64,000 nt of DNA from Pseudomonas sp. GM74 (lineage in GTDB: Bacteria > Pseudomonadota > Gammaproteobacteria > Pseudomonadales > Pseudomonadaceae): the NCBI RefSeq assembly GCF_000282455.1, contig NZ_AKJG01000054.1, positions 107,066 through 171,065 on the forward strand, given 5' to 3'. Each line of letters begins with the position of its first letter. The first letter of the stretch is position 1. The position numbers were made by a program, and so were the translations under genes. Of this stretch, positions 18,127 to 25,703 are shown piece after piece. The notes beneath the pieces are model-generated. The model was not told the origin of the DNA and did not search any database. It saw nothing but the letters and a program-made list of their open reading frames with translations.

Positions 18127-19244
18127 GGCGCGCTGGCCACGGCTGGCGCTTGAGGCTCCTTGCGCGTGTCCACTTCAGCGGTCACCGACAACCCCGGACG
18201 CAGGTGGCCGAGCACACTGTCGGCCGGGTCGAGGTGAATCCGCACCGGCACCCGCTGCACGATCTTGGTGAAGTTGCCGGTGGCGTTTTCCGGTGGCAAC
18301 ACACTGAATTGCGAACCGCTGGCGGGGGCGAGGCTGTCCAGGTGACCGTGGAATTCCTGGCCCGATAGCACGTCGGCACGGATCACCACCCGTTGCCCCG
18401 GCACCATGTGTGCCAGTTGGTCTTCCTTGAAGTTGGCATCAACCCACAGACCGCTGGTCGGCACCACCGAGAGTAATTGTGAGCCGGCCTGAGCATAGGC
18501 ACCGACCCGGGCCCGGCGATTGCCGATCACACCATCGACCGGCGCCTTCAGTTCGGTGTAGCCGACATTCAATTGCGCCAGGTCGCGCTCGGCCCTGGCC
18601 TGGATCAAGGCGGCCCGGGCTTGTTGTTTCTGGGTGTCGATCACGTTCAACTGACGTTGCGCGGCCAGCAGTTCGGCCTGGGCGCGGTTGCTTTGGGCCT
18701 GGGCCGTCTTGAACGTGGTGTTGGCTCGCTGGGCGCTTTCCACCGAGACGGCGTTGGTGATCACCAGTTTTTTGTAGCGGGCATCGTCATCCCGCGAACG
18801 GGCGGTTTCGGCACCGGCGGCGTCGATGCCGGCGCGGGCCTGGCCGATGACGGCCTGTTGCAGTTGTTCGGTGGCGTCGAGGTTGGCCAGCAAGGCCTCC
18901 TGGGCGGCCACTGCGCCTTCGGCCTTGGCCAGGTTGGCGCGGTAGTCGCGCGAATCGAGACGGATCAGCACGTCGCCGGCCTTGACCTTCTGGTTGTCGG
19001 CCACCAGCACTTCGTCGATATAACCCGCCACTTTCGGTCCGATTACCGTTACATCACCGCCGATGTAGGCGTCGTCGGTTTCCTCGATGAAACGCCCGGC
19101 CGTCCACCAATGCGTGCCATACACCCCGGCCAGTACCAACGCTGCGATGCCCACTGTTGGCAACAGCAGGCGTTTGAGCAGGGGAGGTTTGGCGGCAGTC
19201 ACCGGGGCAGCCAGGTCGGGTTCAACGGTGGGCATGCTGGTCAT
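18123..19244 (-). CDS. emrA: HlyD/EmrA-type membrane fusion protein
   Basis: The 373-residue adaptor has one N-terminal transmembrane segment (LLLPTVGIAALVLAGVYG, residues 26-45). A lipoyl half-motif (GYIDEVLVADNQKVKAGDVL) precedes a long coiled-coil hairpin rich in Ala and Gln (about 95-215), and the second lipoyl half (LNVGYTELKAPVDGVIG) is followed by beta-barrel domains. It links the permease to an outer-membrane channel. The start may be ATG 19244 or the fourth codon at 19235; neither has a strong ribosome site. Two AT-rich imperfect palindromes lie 28-61 bases upstream and may be the operator of an unlinked regulator. Confidence 0.87.
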   Translation of the reverse strand: MTSMPTVEPDLAAPVTAAKPPLLKRLLLPTVGIAALVLAGVYGTHWWTAGRFIEETDDAYIGGDVTVIGPKVAGYIDEVLVADNQKVKAGDVLIRLDSRDYRANLAKAEGAVAAQEALLANLDATEQLQQAVIGQARAGIDAAGAETARSRDDDARYKKLVITNAVSVESAQRANTTFKTAQAQSNRAQAELLAAQRQLNVIDTQKQQARAALIQARAERDLAQLNVGYTELKAPVDGVIGNRRARVGAYAQAGSQLLSVVPTSGLWVDANFKEDQLAHMVPGQRVVIRADVLSGQEFHGHLDSLAPASGSQFSVLPPENATGNFTKIVQRVPVRIHLDPADSVLGHLRPGLSVTAEVDTRKEPQAPAVASAP

Positions 19245-19271
19245 GGAGGGTACCTGTCGGGGCGGCGTTTA

Positions 19272-19305
19272 ATTATGATGATCGTAATATGATATATGTA
19301 ATATT
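19272..19305. promoter_or_regulatory. AT-rich double dyad upstream of emrAB
   Basis: The 17-bp sequence ATTATGATGATCGTAAT (19272-19288) is an imperfect palindrome. A second dyad (AATAT...ATATT, about 19286-19305) overlaps it. In a GC-rich neighbourhood such dyads in a pump promoter suggest a MarR- or TetR-type operator. No regulator gene is adjacent. Confidence 0.45.
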
Positions 19306-19384
19306 TCGTGGCAAGTGGTTTTTTCTGCCGGTCGTCAGGTGGGTTGTTCCGAGAGAATGAGATTCTGCGTGCGCTAGAGAACCA

Positions 19385-19477
19385 CTGTGGGAGCGGGCTT
19401 GCTCGCGATAGCGGCCGTCCAGTCAACAATGATGGTGCCTGACACGCCGCCATCGCGAGCAAGCTCGCTCCCACAGG
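19385..19477. repeat. REP doublet
   Basis: An inverted pair of REP cores lies between the emrA promoter and the thiolase terminator. Confidence 0.9.
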
Positions 19478-19507
19478 GAATCGCTACTGGTTTACTGGAA
19501 TGAAAAA

Positions 19508-19540
19508 GGCCGGTGATCTGTGCGATCACCGGCCTTTTTT
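19508..19540 (-). terminator. Bidirectional intrinsic terminator after the thiolase gene
   Basis: The stem GGCCGGTGATC/GATCACCGGCC (11 bp, 5-base loop) is flanked by T runs on both strands. It lies 12 bases beyond the thiolase stop. Confidence 0.9.
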
Positions 19541-19551
19541 ACAGCTATTGC

Positions 19552-20733
19552 TTAGACGCGTTCGAAAATCGCCGCAATCCCCTGGCCGCCACCGATGCAC
19601 ATGGTCACCAGTGCATAACGGCCACCGGTGCGATGCAGTTCGTGGATGGCCTTGGTGGCGATGATCGCGCCGGTCGCGCCCACCGGGTGGCCCAGGGCGA
19701 TGCCCGAACCGTTCGGGTTTACCTTGGCCGGGTCGAGGTCCAGTTCCTGGCTGACGGCACAGGCCTGGGCGGCGAAGGCGATGTTGGCTTCGATCACGTC
19801 CAGGTCGGCGACGGTCAGGCCGGCGCGCTTGAGCGCCAGGCGCGTGGCCGGGATCGGGCCCAGGCCCATGAACTCCGGCTCGACGCCGGCGTGGGCGTAG
19901 CTGACCAGGCGGGCCAGTGGCTTCAGGTTGTTGGCCTGGACCGCGTTGCCGCTGGCCATGACCAGTGCCGCGGCGCCGTCGTTGAGGCCCGAGGCGTTGC
20001 CGGCGGTGACCGAGCCGTCCTTCTTGAACGCCGGCTTCATCGCTGCCAGCTGTTCCAGGGACGTGGCGCGCGGGTGTTCGTCGACGCTGAACAGTTTGAC
20101 GCCTTTGCGATCCTGGATTTCCACGGTCGCGATCTGCTCGCTGAAGTAGCCGTTGGCAATCGCGTGGGCCGCGCGTTTCTGGTCTTCCAGGGCCAGGGCG
20201 TCCTGCATTTCACGGGTGATGCCGTTGCGCGCAGCGACGTTCTCGGCGGTGATGCCCATGTGGATACCATGGAAGGGGTCATGCAGGATGCCGAGCATGT
20301 AGTCGATGACCTGGGCGTTGCCCATGCGCGAACCCCAACGGGCGCTCGGCATCAGGTACGGGCCACGACTCATGGATTCGGCACCGGCGCCGACGACGAT
20401 ATCGGCATCGCCCAGCATCAGGGTCTGGGCGGCGTTGATGATCGCCTGCAGGCCCGAACCGCAGAGGCGGTTGACGTTGTAGGCCGGGGTTTCCTTCGGA
20501 ATGCCGGCGTTCATCGCCGCGACGCGGGAGATGTAGGCATCGCGGGTTTCGGTCGGGATCACGTTGCCCATCACCAGATGGCCAACGAGCGCCGGGTCCA
20601 CGGCGGCTCGCTCCAGGGCGGCTTTCACGGCCGTGGTCGCGAGGTCGGCCAGTGGCACATCCTTGAGCGAACCACCGAACGTACCGATGGCGGTACGGGC
20701 GGCGCTGACGACGTAGATTTCTGGAGTGTTCAT
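19552..20733 (-). CDS. Acetyl-CoA C-acyltransferase (thiolase)
   Basis: The 393-residue protein has the thiolase catalytic residues: nucleophile C91 in NRLCGSG, His in GHPVGATGA and the second Cys in MCIGGGQG near the C-terminus. It condenses two acyl-CoAs or cleaves a 3-ketoacyl-CoA in the cytoplasm. The length and N-terminus (IYVVSAARTAIGTFGGSLKD) fit the biosynthetic/BktB branch better than FadA. The ATG overlaps the stop codon of the enoyl-CoA hydratase gene (ATGA), so the two enzymes are made together and probably act in one fatty- or aromatic-acid breakdown route. The specific substrate is not visible. Confidence 0.93.
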   Translation of the reverse strand: MNTPEIYVVSAARTAIGTFGGSLKDVPLADLATTAVKAALERAAVDPALVGHLVMGNVIPTETRDAYISRVAAMNAGIPKETPAYNVNRLCGSGLQAIINAAQTLMLGDADIVVGAGAESMSRGPYLMPSARWGSRMGNAQVIDYMLGILHDPFHGIHMGITAENVAARNGITREMQDALALEDQKRAAHAIANGYFSEQIATVEIQDRKGVKLFSVDEHPRATSLEQLAAMKPAFKKDGSVTAGNASGLNDGAAALVMASGNAVQANNLKPLARLVSYAHAGVEPEFMGLGPIPATRLALKRAGLTVADLDVIEANIAFAAQACAVSQELDLDPAKVNPNGSGIALGHPVGATGAIIATKAIHELHRTGGRYALVTMCIGGGQGIAAIFERV

Positions 20734-21512
20734 GGCTGGTTTCCTTTCGGTGGATTCTTATCTGTACTGCGATTGAGCAGGGCGTTCAAGGCGGTTTTCG
20801 CCTCGTCGGTATTCAGGCGCTGGATGAACAGCGTGTTTTCTTCGCGCAGGGTGGCTTCCAGTTCGGCCAGGGAAGCCTGTTTCATCAGCTGCCGGGACTG
20901 GCGCAAGGCTTGCTGGGGCATGGCCAGGAAGCGCTGGGCGATTTTTGTCGCCGCCGCCAGGCATTGTTCGCCGTCATCGAAAGCTTCGTTGGCCAGGCCC
21001 CAGGCCACCGCTTCGTTGCCGTCCAGGCCATTGCCCAACAGGAGCAGGCTCGCGGCGCGGGCATGGCCGAGGCGGCGGGGCAGCAACAGGCTGGCGCCGA
21101 ATTCGGGGCACAGGCCGATGTTGACGAACGGCATGCGCAGCTTGGCGTTGCGGGTGACCAGTACCTGATCGCAATGCAGCAGCAAGGTGGTACCGATGCC
21201 GATGGCCGCCCCGCAGACTGCCGCGATCAGCGGTTTTTGCAGGCGCGTGACGACCTTCATCAAGTGGAACGCCGGAGCGTCCAGATGAGTGGGCGGATTC
21301 TGCAGGAAATCCACCAGGTCATTGCCGCTGGTAAAGCAGGTCGGGCCGCCAGTGATGATGATCACACCGGTCTGCGCGTCTTCGTCGGCGGCCTGCAACA
21401 GGTCGGCCAGCTGCGTGTACATGGCGTTGTTCAGCGCATTGAGCTTGTCCGGACGCTCGATGGTCAGCGTCAACACGCCGTCGTGTCGCTCGTGTTTGAT
21501 CAGGTCGGTCAT
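20730..21512 (-). CDS. Enoyl-CoA hydratase/isomerase family protein
   Basis: The 260-residue crotonase-fold protein has the oxyanion-hole loops FTSGNDLVDF and AAVCGAAIGIGTTLL, and a Glu in GLCPEFGASLLLPRRLG at the usual position of one catalytic acid. The hydratase adds water to 2-enoyl-CoA; isomerases of the same fold keep only one Glu, so either activity is possible. It is the first gene of a two-gene operon with the thiolase and is divergent from a polyamine-binding protein gene. Confidence 0.87.
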   Translation of the reverse strand: MTDLIKHERHDGVLTLTIERPDKLNALNNAMYTQLADLLQAADEDAQTGVIIITGGPTCFTSGNDLVDFLQNPPTHLDAPAFHLMKVVTRLQKPLIAAVCGAAIGIGTTLLLHCDQVLVTRNAKLRMPFVNIGLCPEFGASLLLPRRLGHARAASLLLLGNGLDGNEAVAWGLANEAFDDGEQCLAAATKIAQRFLAMPQQALRQSRQLMKQASLAELEATLREENTLFIQRLNTDEAKTALNALLNRSTDKNPPKGNQP

Positions 21513-21573
21513 CGCAGGCTCTGCAGGGTCGGTTCAGGGCTGCCACTTTAAGCGCCGGACAAACTCCGGATCT

Positions 21574-21627
21574 ATGGCAAAACGGGTCAACTGCACTGCC
21601 GCTTTTTGCCATGTCGGTGTGCCAAAA
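21574..21627. promoter_or_regulatory. TGGCAAAA inverted repeats in the divergent promoter region
   Basis: ATGGCAAAA (21574-21582) and TTTTGCCAT (21604-21612) form a perfect 9-bp inverted repeat with a 21-base spacer. A third related element, TGCCAAAA, follows at 21620-21627. The cluster lies between two divergent genes and could be the site of a regulator such as the LuxR solo at 24347 (inference). Confidence 0.35.
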
Positions 21628-21728
21628 GCGACACACACCCATTCGGGGTATGGCCGCGCCCGGCGAATCGACCAATAGTGGGGGCATCCGCTCATCCAGA
21701 GCCGAACTCGCTATAAGGTGCATTTGCT

Positions 21729-22835
21729 ATGGGCAAGACGCTGCTTAAGGTGATTTCCAGTCTGTTTGTTGTACCGCTGACCTTTCATGCCCACGCCGCT
21801 CAAGTGGACGACAGCAATACGCTGCGGCTGTACAACTGGGCGGATTACATCGGTGAAAAAACCGTGGCCGACTTCGAAAAGGCCACCGGCATCAAGGTCA
21901 TCTACGACACCTTCGATGCCTACGAAACGGTGCAGGCCAAATTGCTCACCGGCCACTCCGGCTATGACCTGATTGTGTTGAACGCGTCCCTGGCGCCACC
22001 GCTGATCAAGGCCAAGGTGTTCCAGCCGCTGGACAAGAAACAGCTGCCGGGCTGGGCCAACCTGGACCCGAAAGTCCTGGAGGATCTGCAAGGCTATGAT
22101 CCAGGCACAACGTACTCGGCGCCGTATACCTGGGGCAGCAACGGTGTCACCTACAACGTCGACAAGATCAAGGAACGCATGCCGGACGCGCCGATCGGCT
22201 CGCTGGCGATGATCTTCGATCCGAAGATCGTCTCGCGCTTCGCCGATTGCGGCGTGACCCTGCTCGATGCCCCGACCGAAGTCATTCCCATGGCCCTGAA
22301 GTACCTGGGGCGTGATCCACGCAGCGCCGCACCGGAAGATCTGAAAGCCGCCCAGGACTTGCTGCTGTCGGTGCGGCCGTACATCCGCAAGTTCGACTCG
22401 GTCAATTACCTGACCAGCCTGCCTAACGGCGATGTGTGCATGGCCATGACCTGGTCCGGCGACTACGCCACCGCCATGGCCCGCGCCGCAGAAGCCAAGA
22501 AGAAGATCGACCTGGCCTACTTCATCCCCAAGGAAGGCTCGCTGATCTGGTTCGACAACATGTACATCCCGGCCGACGCGCCCCACGTCGCCAATGCCCA
22601 CAAGTTTCTTGAGTACCTGATGCAGCCGCAGGTGATGGCGGACGTGAGTGACTTCATCAACTACGCCAACAGTAACGCCGCCGCCACGCCGTTGTTGAAC
22701 GCCGATGTGCGCAACAACCCGGCGATTTACCCCGACGCGCAAACCCGCGAGCGGCTGTTTCCGCAGAAGACCCAGGACGCCAAGGACATGCGGGCGATTA
22801 CCCGGGTCTGGAGTACCGTGAAAAGCGGCATCTGA
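21729..22835 (+). CDS. Polyamine-type ABC transporter substrate-binding protein (PotF/SpuDE-like)
   Basis: The 368-residue protein has a signal peptide (residues 1-23, ending THAHA-like at FHAHA) and the start of mature PotF-type proteins, LRLYNWADYIGEKTVADFEK. The Trp and aromatic residues that line the diamine pocket are in this region and in YTWGSNGVTYN. It binds putrescine, spermidine or a related amine in the periplasm. No permease or ATPase genes follow; instead comes a class III aminotransferase, so it either serves a transporter encoded elsewhere or acts as a sensor component. AAGGTG lies 9 bases before the ATG. Confidence 0.88.
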   Translation: MGKTLLKVISSLFVVPLTFHAHAAQVDDSNTLRLYNWADYIGEKTVADFEKATGIKVIYDTFDAYETVQAKLLTGHSGYDLIVLNASLAPPLIKAKVFQPLDKKQLPGWANLDPKVLEDLQGYDPGTTYSAPYTWGSNGVTYNVDKIKERMPDAPIGSLAMIFDPKIVSRFADCGVTLLDAPTEVIPMALKYLGRDPRSAAPEDLKAAQDLLLSVRPYIRKFDSVNYLTSLPNGDVCMAMTWSGDYATAMARAAEAKKKIDLAYFIPKEGSLIWFDNMYIPADAPHVANAHKFLEYLMQPQVMADVSDFINYANSNAAATPLLNADVRNNPAIYPDAQTRERLFPQKTQDAKDMRAITRVWSTVKSGI

Positions 22836-22874
22836 TGGGTTCGATCGTTAGTCAATTCGGTTAGAGGTTTATTT

Positions 22875-24293
22875 ATGGCGACGCCAACACGCAGCATTTT
22901 TTCCCCGGCGGACGAGTCCCGACTGGTCAAGGCCGACAAGGCCCATCACATGCACGGCTATCACGTGTTCGACGAACACGCCGAGCAGGGCTCGTTGAAC
23001 ATCGTCGCAGGCGTAGGCGCCTACATCTACGACACCCAGGGCAACCGCTTTCTCGATGCGGTGGGCGGCATGTGGTGCACCAACATCGGTTTGGGCCGTG
23101 AGGAAATGGCCGAGGCCATCGCCGATCAGGTACGGCAACTGGCCTATTCCAATCCGTTTTCCGACATGTCGAACAACGTGGCGATTCAGCTGTGCGAAAA
23201 ACTCGCCAGCCTGGCCCCCGGCGATCTCGACCATGTGTTCCTGACCACGGGCGGCTCCACCGCCGTGGACACCGCCTACCGGCTGATCCAGTACTACCAG
23301 AACTGCCGTGGCAAACCCGAGAAGAAGCACGTCATTGCGCGGTTCAACGCCTATCACGGCTCCACCACCCTGACCATGTCGATCGGCAACAAGGCCGCCG
23401 ACCGGGTGCCGGAGTTCGATTACGCCAACCCGCTGATCCACCACGTCTCCAACCCGAACCCGTACCGCGCGCCGGACGGCATGGACGAGGCGCAGTTCCT
23501 CGAGTTCCTGGTCAAGGAGTTCGAAGAAAAGATCCTGTCGATTGGCGCGGACAAGGTCGCCGGGTTCTTCGCCGAGCCGATCATGGGCTCGGGCGGGGTG
23601 ATCATTCCGCCCCGGGGCTATCTCAAGCGCATGTGGGACGTCTGCCAGCGCTACGACATCCTGTTCGTCGCCGACGAGGTGGTGACCTCGTTCGGGCGCC
23701 TGGGCAAGTTCTTTGCCTCCTATGATGTGTTCGACGTGCAGCCCGACATCATCACCACTGCCAAGGGCCTGACCTCGGCCTACTTGCCGCTGGGCGCGTG
23801 CATCTTTTCCGACCGTATCTGGAAAGTCATCGCCGAGCCGGGCAAGGGCCGCTGCTTCACCCACGGCTTCACCTACAGCGGGCATCCGGTGTGCTGCACG
23901 GCGGCGCTGAAGAACATCGAAATCATCGAGCGGGAAAACCTGCTGGCCCATGTCGACACGGTGGGGGCTTATCTGGAAGAGCGTCTGGCAACCCTGCGGG
24001 ACTTGCCGCTGGTGGGGGATGTGCGCTGCCAGAAACTCATGGCCTGCGTGGAGTTCGTCGCCGATAAACGCACCAAGGCGCTGTTCCCCGACGAGATCAA
24101 CATTGGCGAGAAGATCCACGTGCGGGCACAGGCCCGGGGCTTGCTGGTGCGACCGATCATGCACCTCAACGTGATGTCGCCACCGCTGATCCTGACGTTT
24201 GCCCAGGTCGATGAAATCGTCGAGACCTTGCGCACATGCATTCTCGAAGTGGCGGCCGAGCTTGAGCAGAGCGGCCAGTACTTCGGCCAATGA
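22875..24293 (+). CDS. Class III aminotransferase (polyamine or omega-amino acid type)
   Basis: The 472-residue PLP enzyme has the class III signature: the gly-rich phosphate site GGSTAVDTAYRL, the Asp-containing strand ILFVADEVVTSFGR and the PLP lysine in ITTAKGLTSAYLPLG. Omega-aminotransferases of this group move the amino group from putrescine, cadaverine, beta-alanine or GABA to pyruvate or 2-oxoglutarate. It is 39 bases after a polyamine-type binding protein gene, which favours a diamine substrate (inference). AGAGG precedes the ATG. Confidence 0.9.
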   Translation: MATPTRSIFSPADESRLVKADKAHHMHGYHVFDEHAEQGSLNIVAGVGAYIYDTQGNRFLDAVGGMWCTNIGLGREEMAEAIADQVRQLAYSNPFSDMSNNVAIQLCEKLASLAPGDLDHVFLTTGGSTAVDTAYRLIQYYQNCRGKPEKKHVIARFNAYHGSTTLTMSIGNKAADRVPEFDYANPLIHHVSNPNPYRAPDGMDEAQFLEFLVKEFEEKILSIGADKVAGFFAEPIMGSGGVIIPPRGYLKRMWDVCQRYDILFVADEVVTSFGRLGKFFASYDVFDVQPDIITTAKGLTSAYLPLGACIFSDRIWKVIAEPGKGRCFTHGFTYSGHPVCCTAALKNIEIIERENLLAHVDTVGAYLEERLATLRDLPLVGDVRCQKLMACVEFVADKRTKALFPDEINIGEKIHVRAQARGLLVRPIMHLNVMSPPLILTFAQVDEIVETLRTCILEVAAELEQSGQYFGQ

Positions 24294-24346
24294 ACTCGCT
24301 GAACAGGCTATTACCAAGGGCCTGCGCACCCGCTAGACTGCGGGGC

Positions 24347-25198
24347 ATGAGCAAACCAGACGACGATACGCTGATTGCGATGCCCTTCGGGGCGTTGCAC
24401 AAATGGCATGGGGGAATGCGCGAGGCATTCGCCCATGTCGATGAGCCTGACGCCCTGCAGTACCTGGCGTCAGCGTTGGCGCAGCTGGTGTCCGTGGAGT
24501 CGATGATGATCAGCCTGGAGCGCAAGGACCGCGCACCACAGCTGCTGCATCAGCGCGGGATTGCCCAGGAGTATCAGGTCTCGATTCTTGAGCGCTATTT
24601 TTCCGGGGGCTATTTGCTTGACCCCTTCTGCCTGGCGGTGGAGCAGGGGTTGGCGCAAGGCTTCTATCACCTGGAGGAAATCGCCCCGGACAACTTCTTC
24701 GACAGTGACTACTACAAATCCTATTACCTGAAGGCGGGCTGTTCGGAAGACAGCTACTACATCGTCGATACCGGCAATGACACGAAGATTTCCGTCAGTC
24801 TCTATCAGGGTTTCGGCGGTGAATGCCTGAGCGACGAACAGTTGAACCTGCTGCGAGCCGTCGAACCGCTGGTGCGTGAATTTATCAGCGAGTTCAGCCA
24901 GCGTGGACTGCTGCGCAGTGCCGGGATCGAGCGTGATGACGAGCAAGGCCTGCGCGACGATCTCAAGCATCGGGTTCAGGCCGCGTTCGAGAACTTCGGT
25001 TGTGAACTGCTCACCGAGCGCGAGCGGGAAGTGGCGCACATGGTATTGCGCGGGCACTCGGTGAAGTCCACGGCCAGCCAGATGAACATCTCGCCAGAAA
25101 CCGTACGCATGCACCGCAAGAACCTGTACCTGAAGCTGGAGGTGGGATCGCAGTCGGAGTTGTTTGCGTTGTTTATCGAGTGGTTGCGCAAGCACTGA
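24347..25198 (+). CDS. LuxR-type transcriptional regulator (solo)
   Basis: The 283-residue protein has an N-terminal sensor-like region of about 200 residues without receiver motifs. A C-terminal GerE helix-turn-helix follows (LTEREREVAHMVLRGHSVK, then SPETVRMHRKNLYLKL). There is no cognate synthase nearby. It follows the binding protein and aminotransferase genes and may control them. I chose ATG 24347 (MSKPDDD) over 24290 because the upstream ATG lies inside the preceding aminotransferase end; the ribosome site is weak either way. Confidence 0.8.
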   Translation: MSKPDDDTLIAMPFGALHKWHGGMREAFAHVDEPDALQYLASALAQLVSVESMMISLERKDRAPQLLHQRGIAQEYQVSILERYFSGGYLLDPFCLAVEQGLAQGFYHLEEIAPDNFFDSDYYKSYYLKAGCSEDSYYIVDTGNDTKISVSLYQGFGGECLSDEQLNLLRAVEPLVREFISEFSQRGLLRSAGIERDDEQGLRDDLKHRVQAAFENFGCELLTEREREVAHMVLRGHSVKSTASQMNISPETVRMHRKNLYLKLEVGSQSELFALFIEWLRKH

Positions 25199-25219
25199 CT
25201 TCTCAGGTTTGCCAATAAC

Positions 25220-25312
25220 CTGTGGGAGCGAGCTTGCTCGCGAAGGCTGAGTGTCAGTCAATATTAATGTCGACTGACCCACCGCCTTCGCGAGCAAGCC
25301 CGCTCCCACAGG
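25220..25312. repeat. REP doublet beside the tynA-tail remnant
   Basis: An inverted REP pair ends with the same arm and flank (CGCTCCCACAGGTATTGTGT) that precedes tynA at 28820. It forms the left part of the direct repeat around the effector cassette. Confidence 0.9.
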
Positions 25313-25327
25313 TATTGTGTTTACCGT

Positions 25328-25390
25328 TTACTTCGGGGTGCTGAGGTTCAAGGTTGGCGTTTCATCGACCCGGTTTCAACAGCTCATTGC
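25328..25390 (-). pseudogene. Duplicate 3' end of tynA (remnant)
   Basis: Read on the minus strand this encodes DETPTLNLSTPK and a stop, against DETPTLNPSAPK and a stop in intact tynA at 28845. By hand alignment the first 41 bases agree at 35 positions, and 41 bases of flank before them agree at 39. Further in, an 8-9-base deletion interrupts the match before TTCAACAG, and nothing of tynA is seen beyond about 25390. Confidence 0.85.
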
Positions 25391-25703
25391 GAATCCTGCC
25401 TCGCTGAAACTCTATCCGCGCCAGCAGCTTCGAATGTCGGTGTATTTGCGGGTTCGTAACCTCGTTGAGGTTTAGTCTCTCGGACGGGTACTACGCCATG
25501 TCAGGACTCGACCTACACCTTTTCAGGAATGCGCCGACTTGTGACCGTTGCCTGCCGTCATTAACGTTCGGCTCCCCGGACTGTTTTGCCTGCCTTGGAC
25601 CTCGATTGACAGATTCGCTTCAGCACAATGGCTGCCCGGTTCGGGCTTGCGGGCGGCCAATACCCTACTTCCCCCCCCCCAAAAAAAAATCGGAGGCTTG
25701 AAG
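25391..25703 (+). other. Effector leader with C10-A9 homopolymer tract
   Basis: About 310 bases hold no gene I can support. A run of ten C (25671-25680) followed by nine A (25681-25689) lies two bases before the GGAGG ribosome site of the effector gene. A TTGACA-like hexamer occurs at 25606 without a good -10 partner. Confidence 0.5.

Noticed and set aside
19513..21168. 551-codon plus-strand ORF across the thiolase and hydratase genes
   Set aside because: It spans two real minus-strand genes and starts inside a terminator. The translated product has no recognisable domain.
21601..21629. Sigma-54 promoter in TGGCACACCGACATGGCA on the minus strand
   Set aside because: The distance between the GG and GC elements is 12 instead of 10, so it does not meet the sigma-54 rule.
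25465..25701. 78-codon ORF before the effector gene
   Set aside because: Composition is not protein-like, it begins without a ribosome site and ends in the homopolymer tract. I treat it as non-coding.
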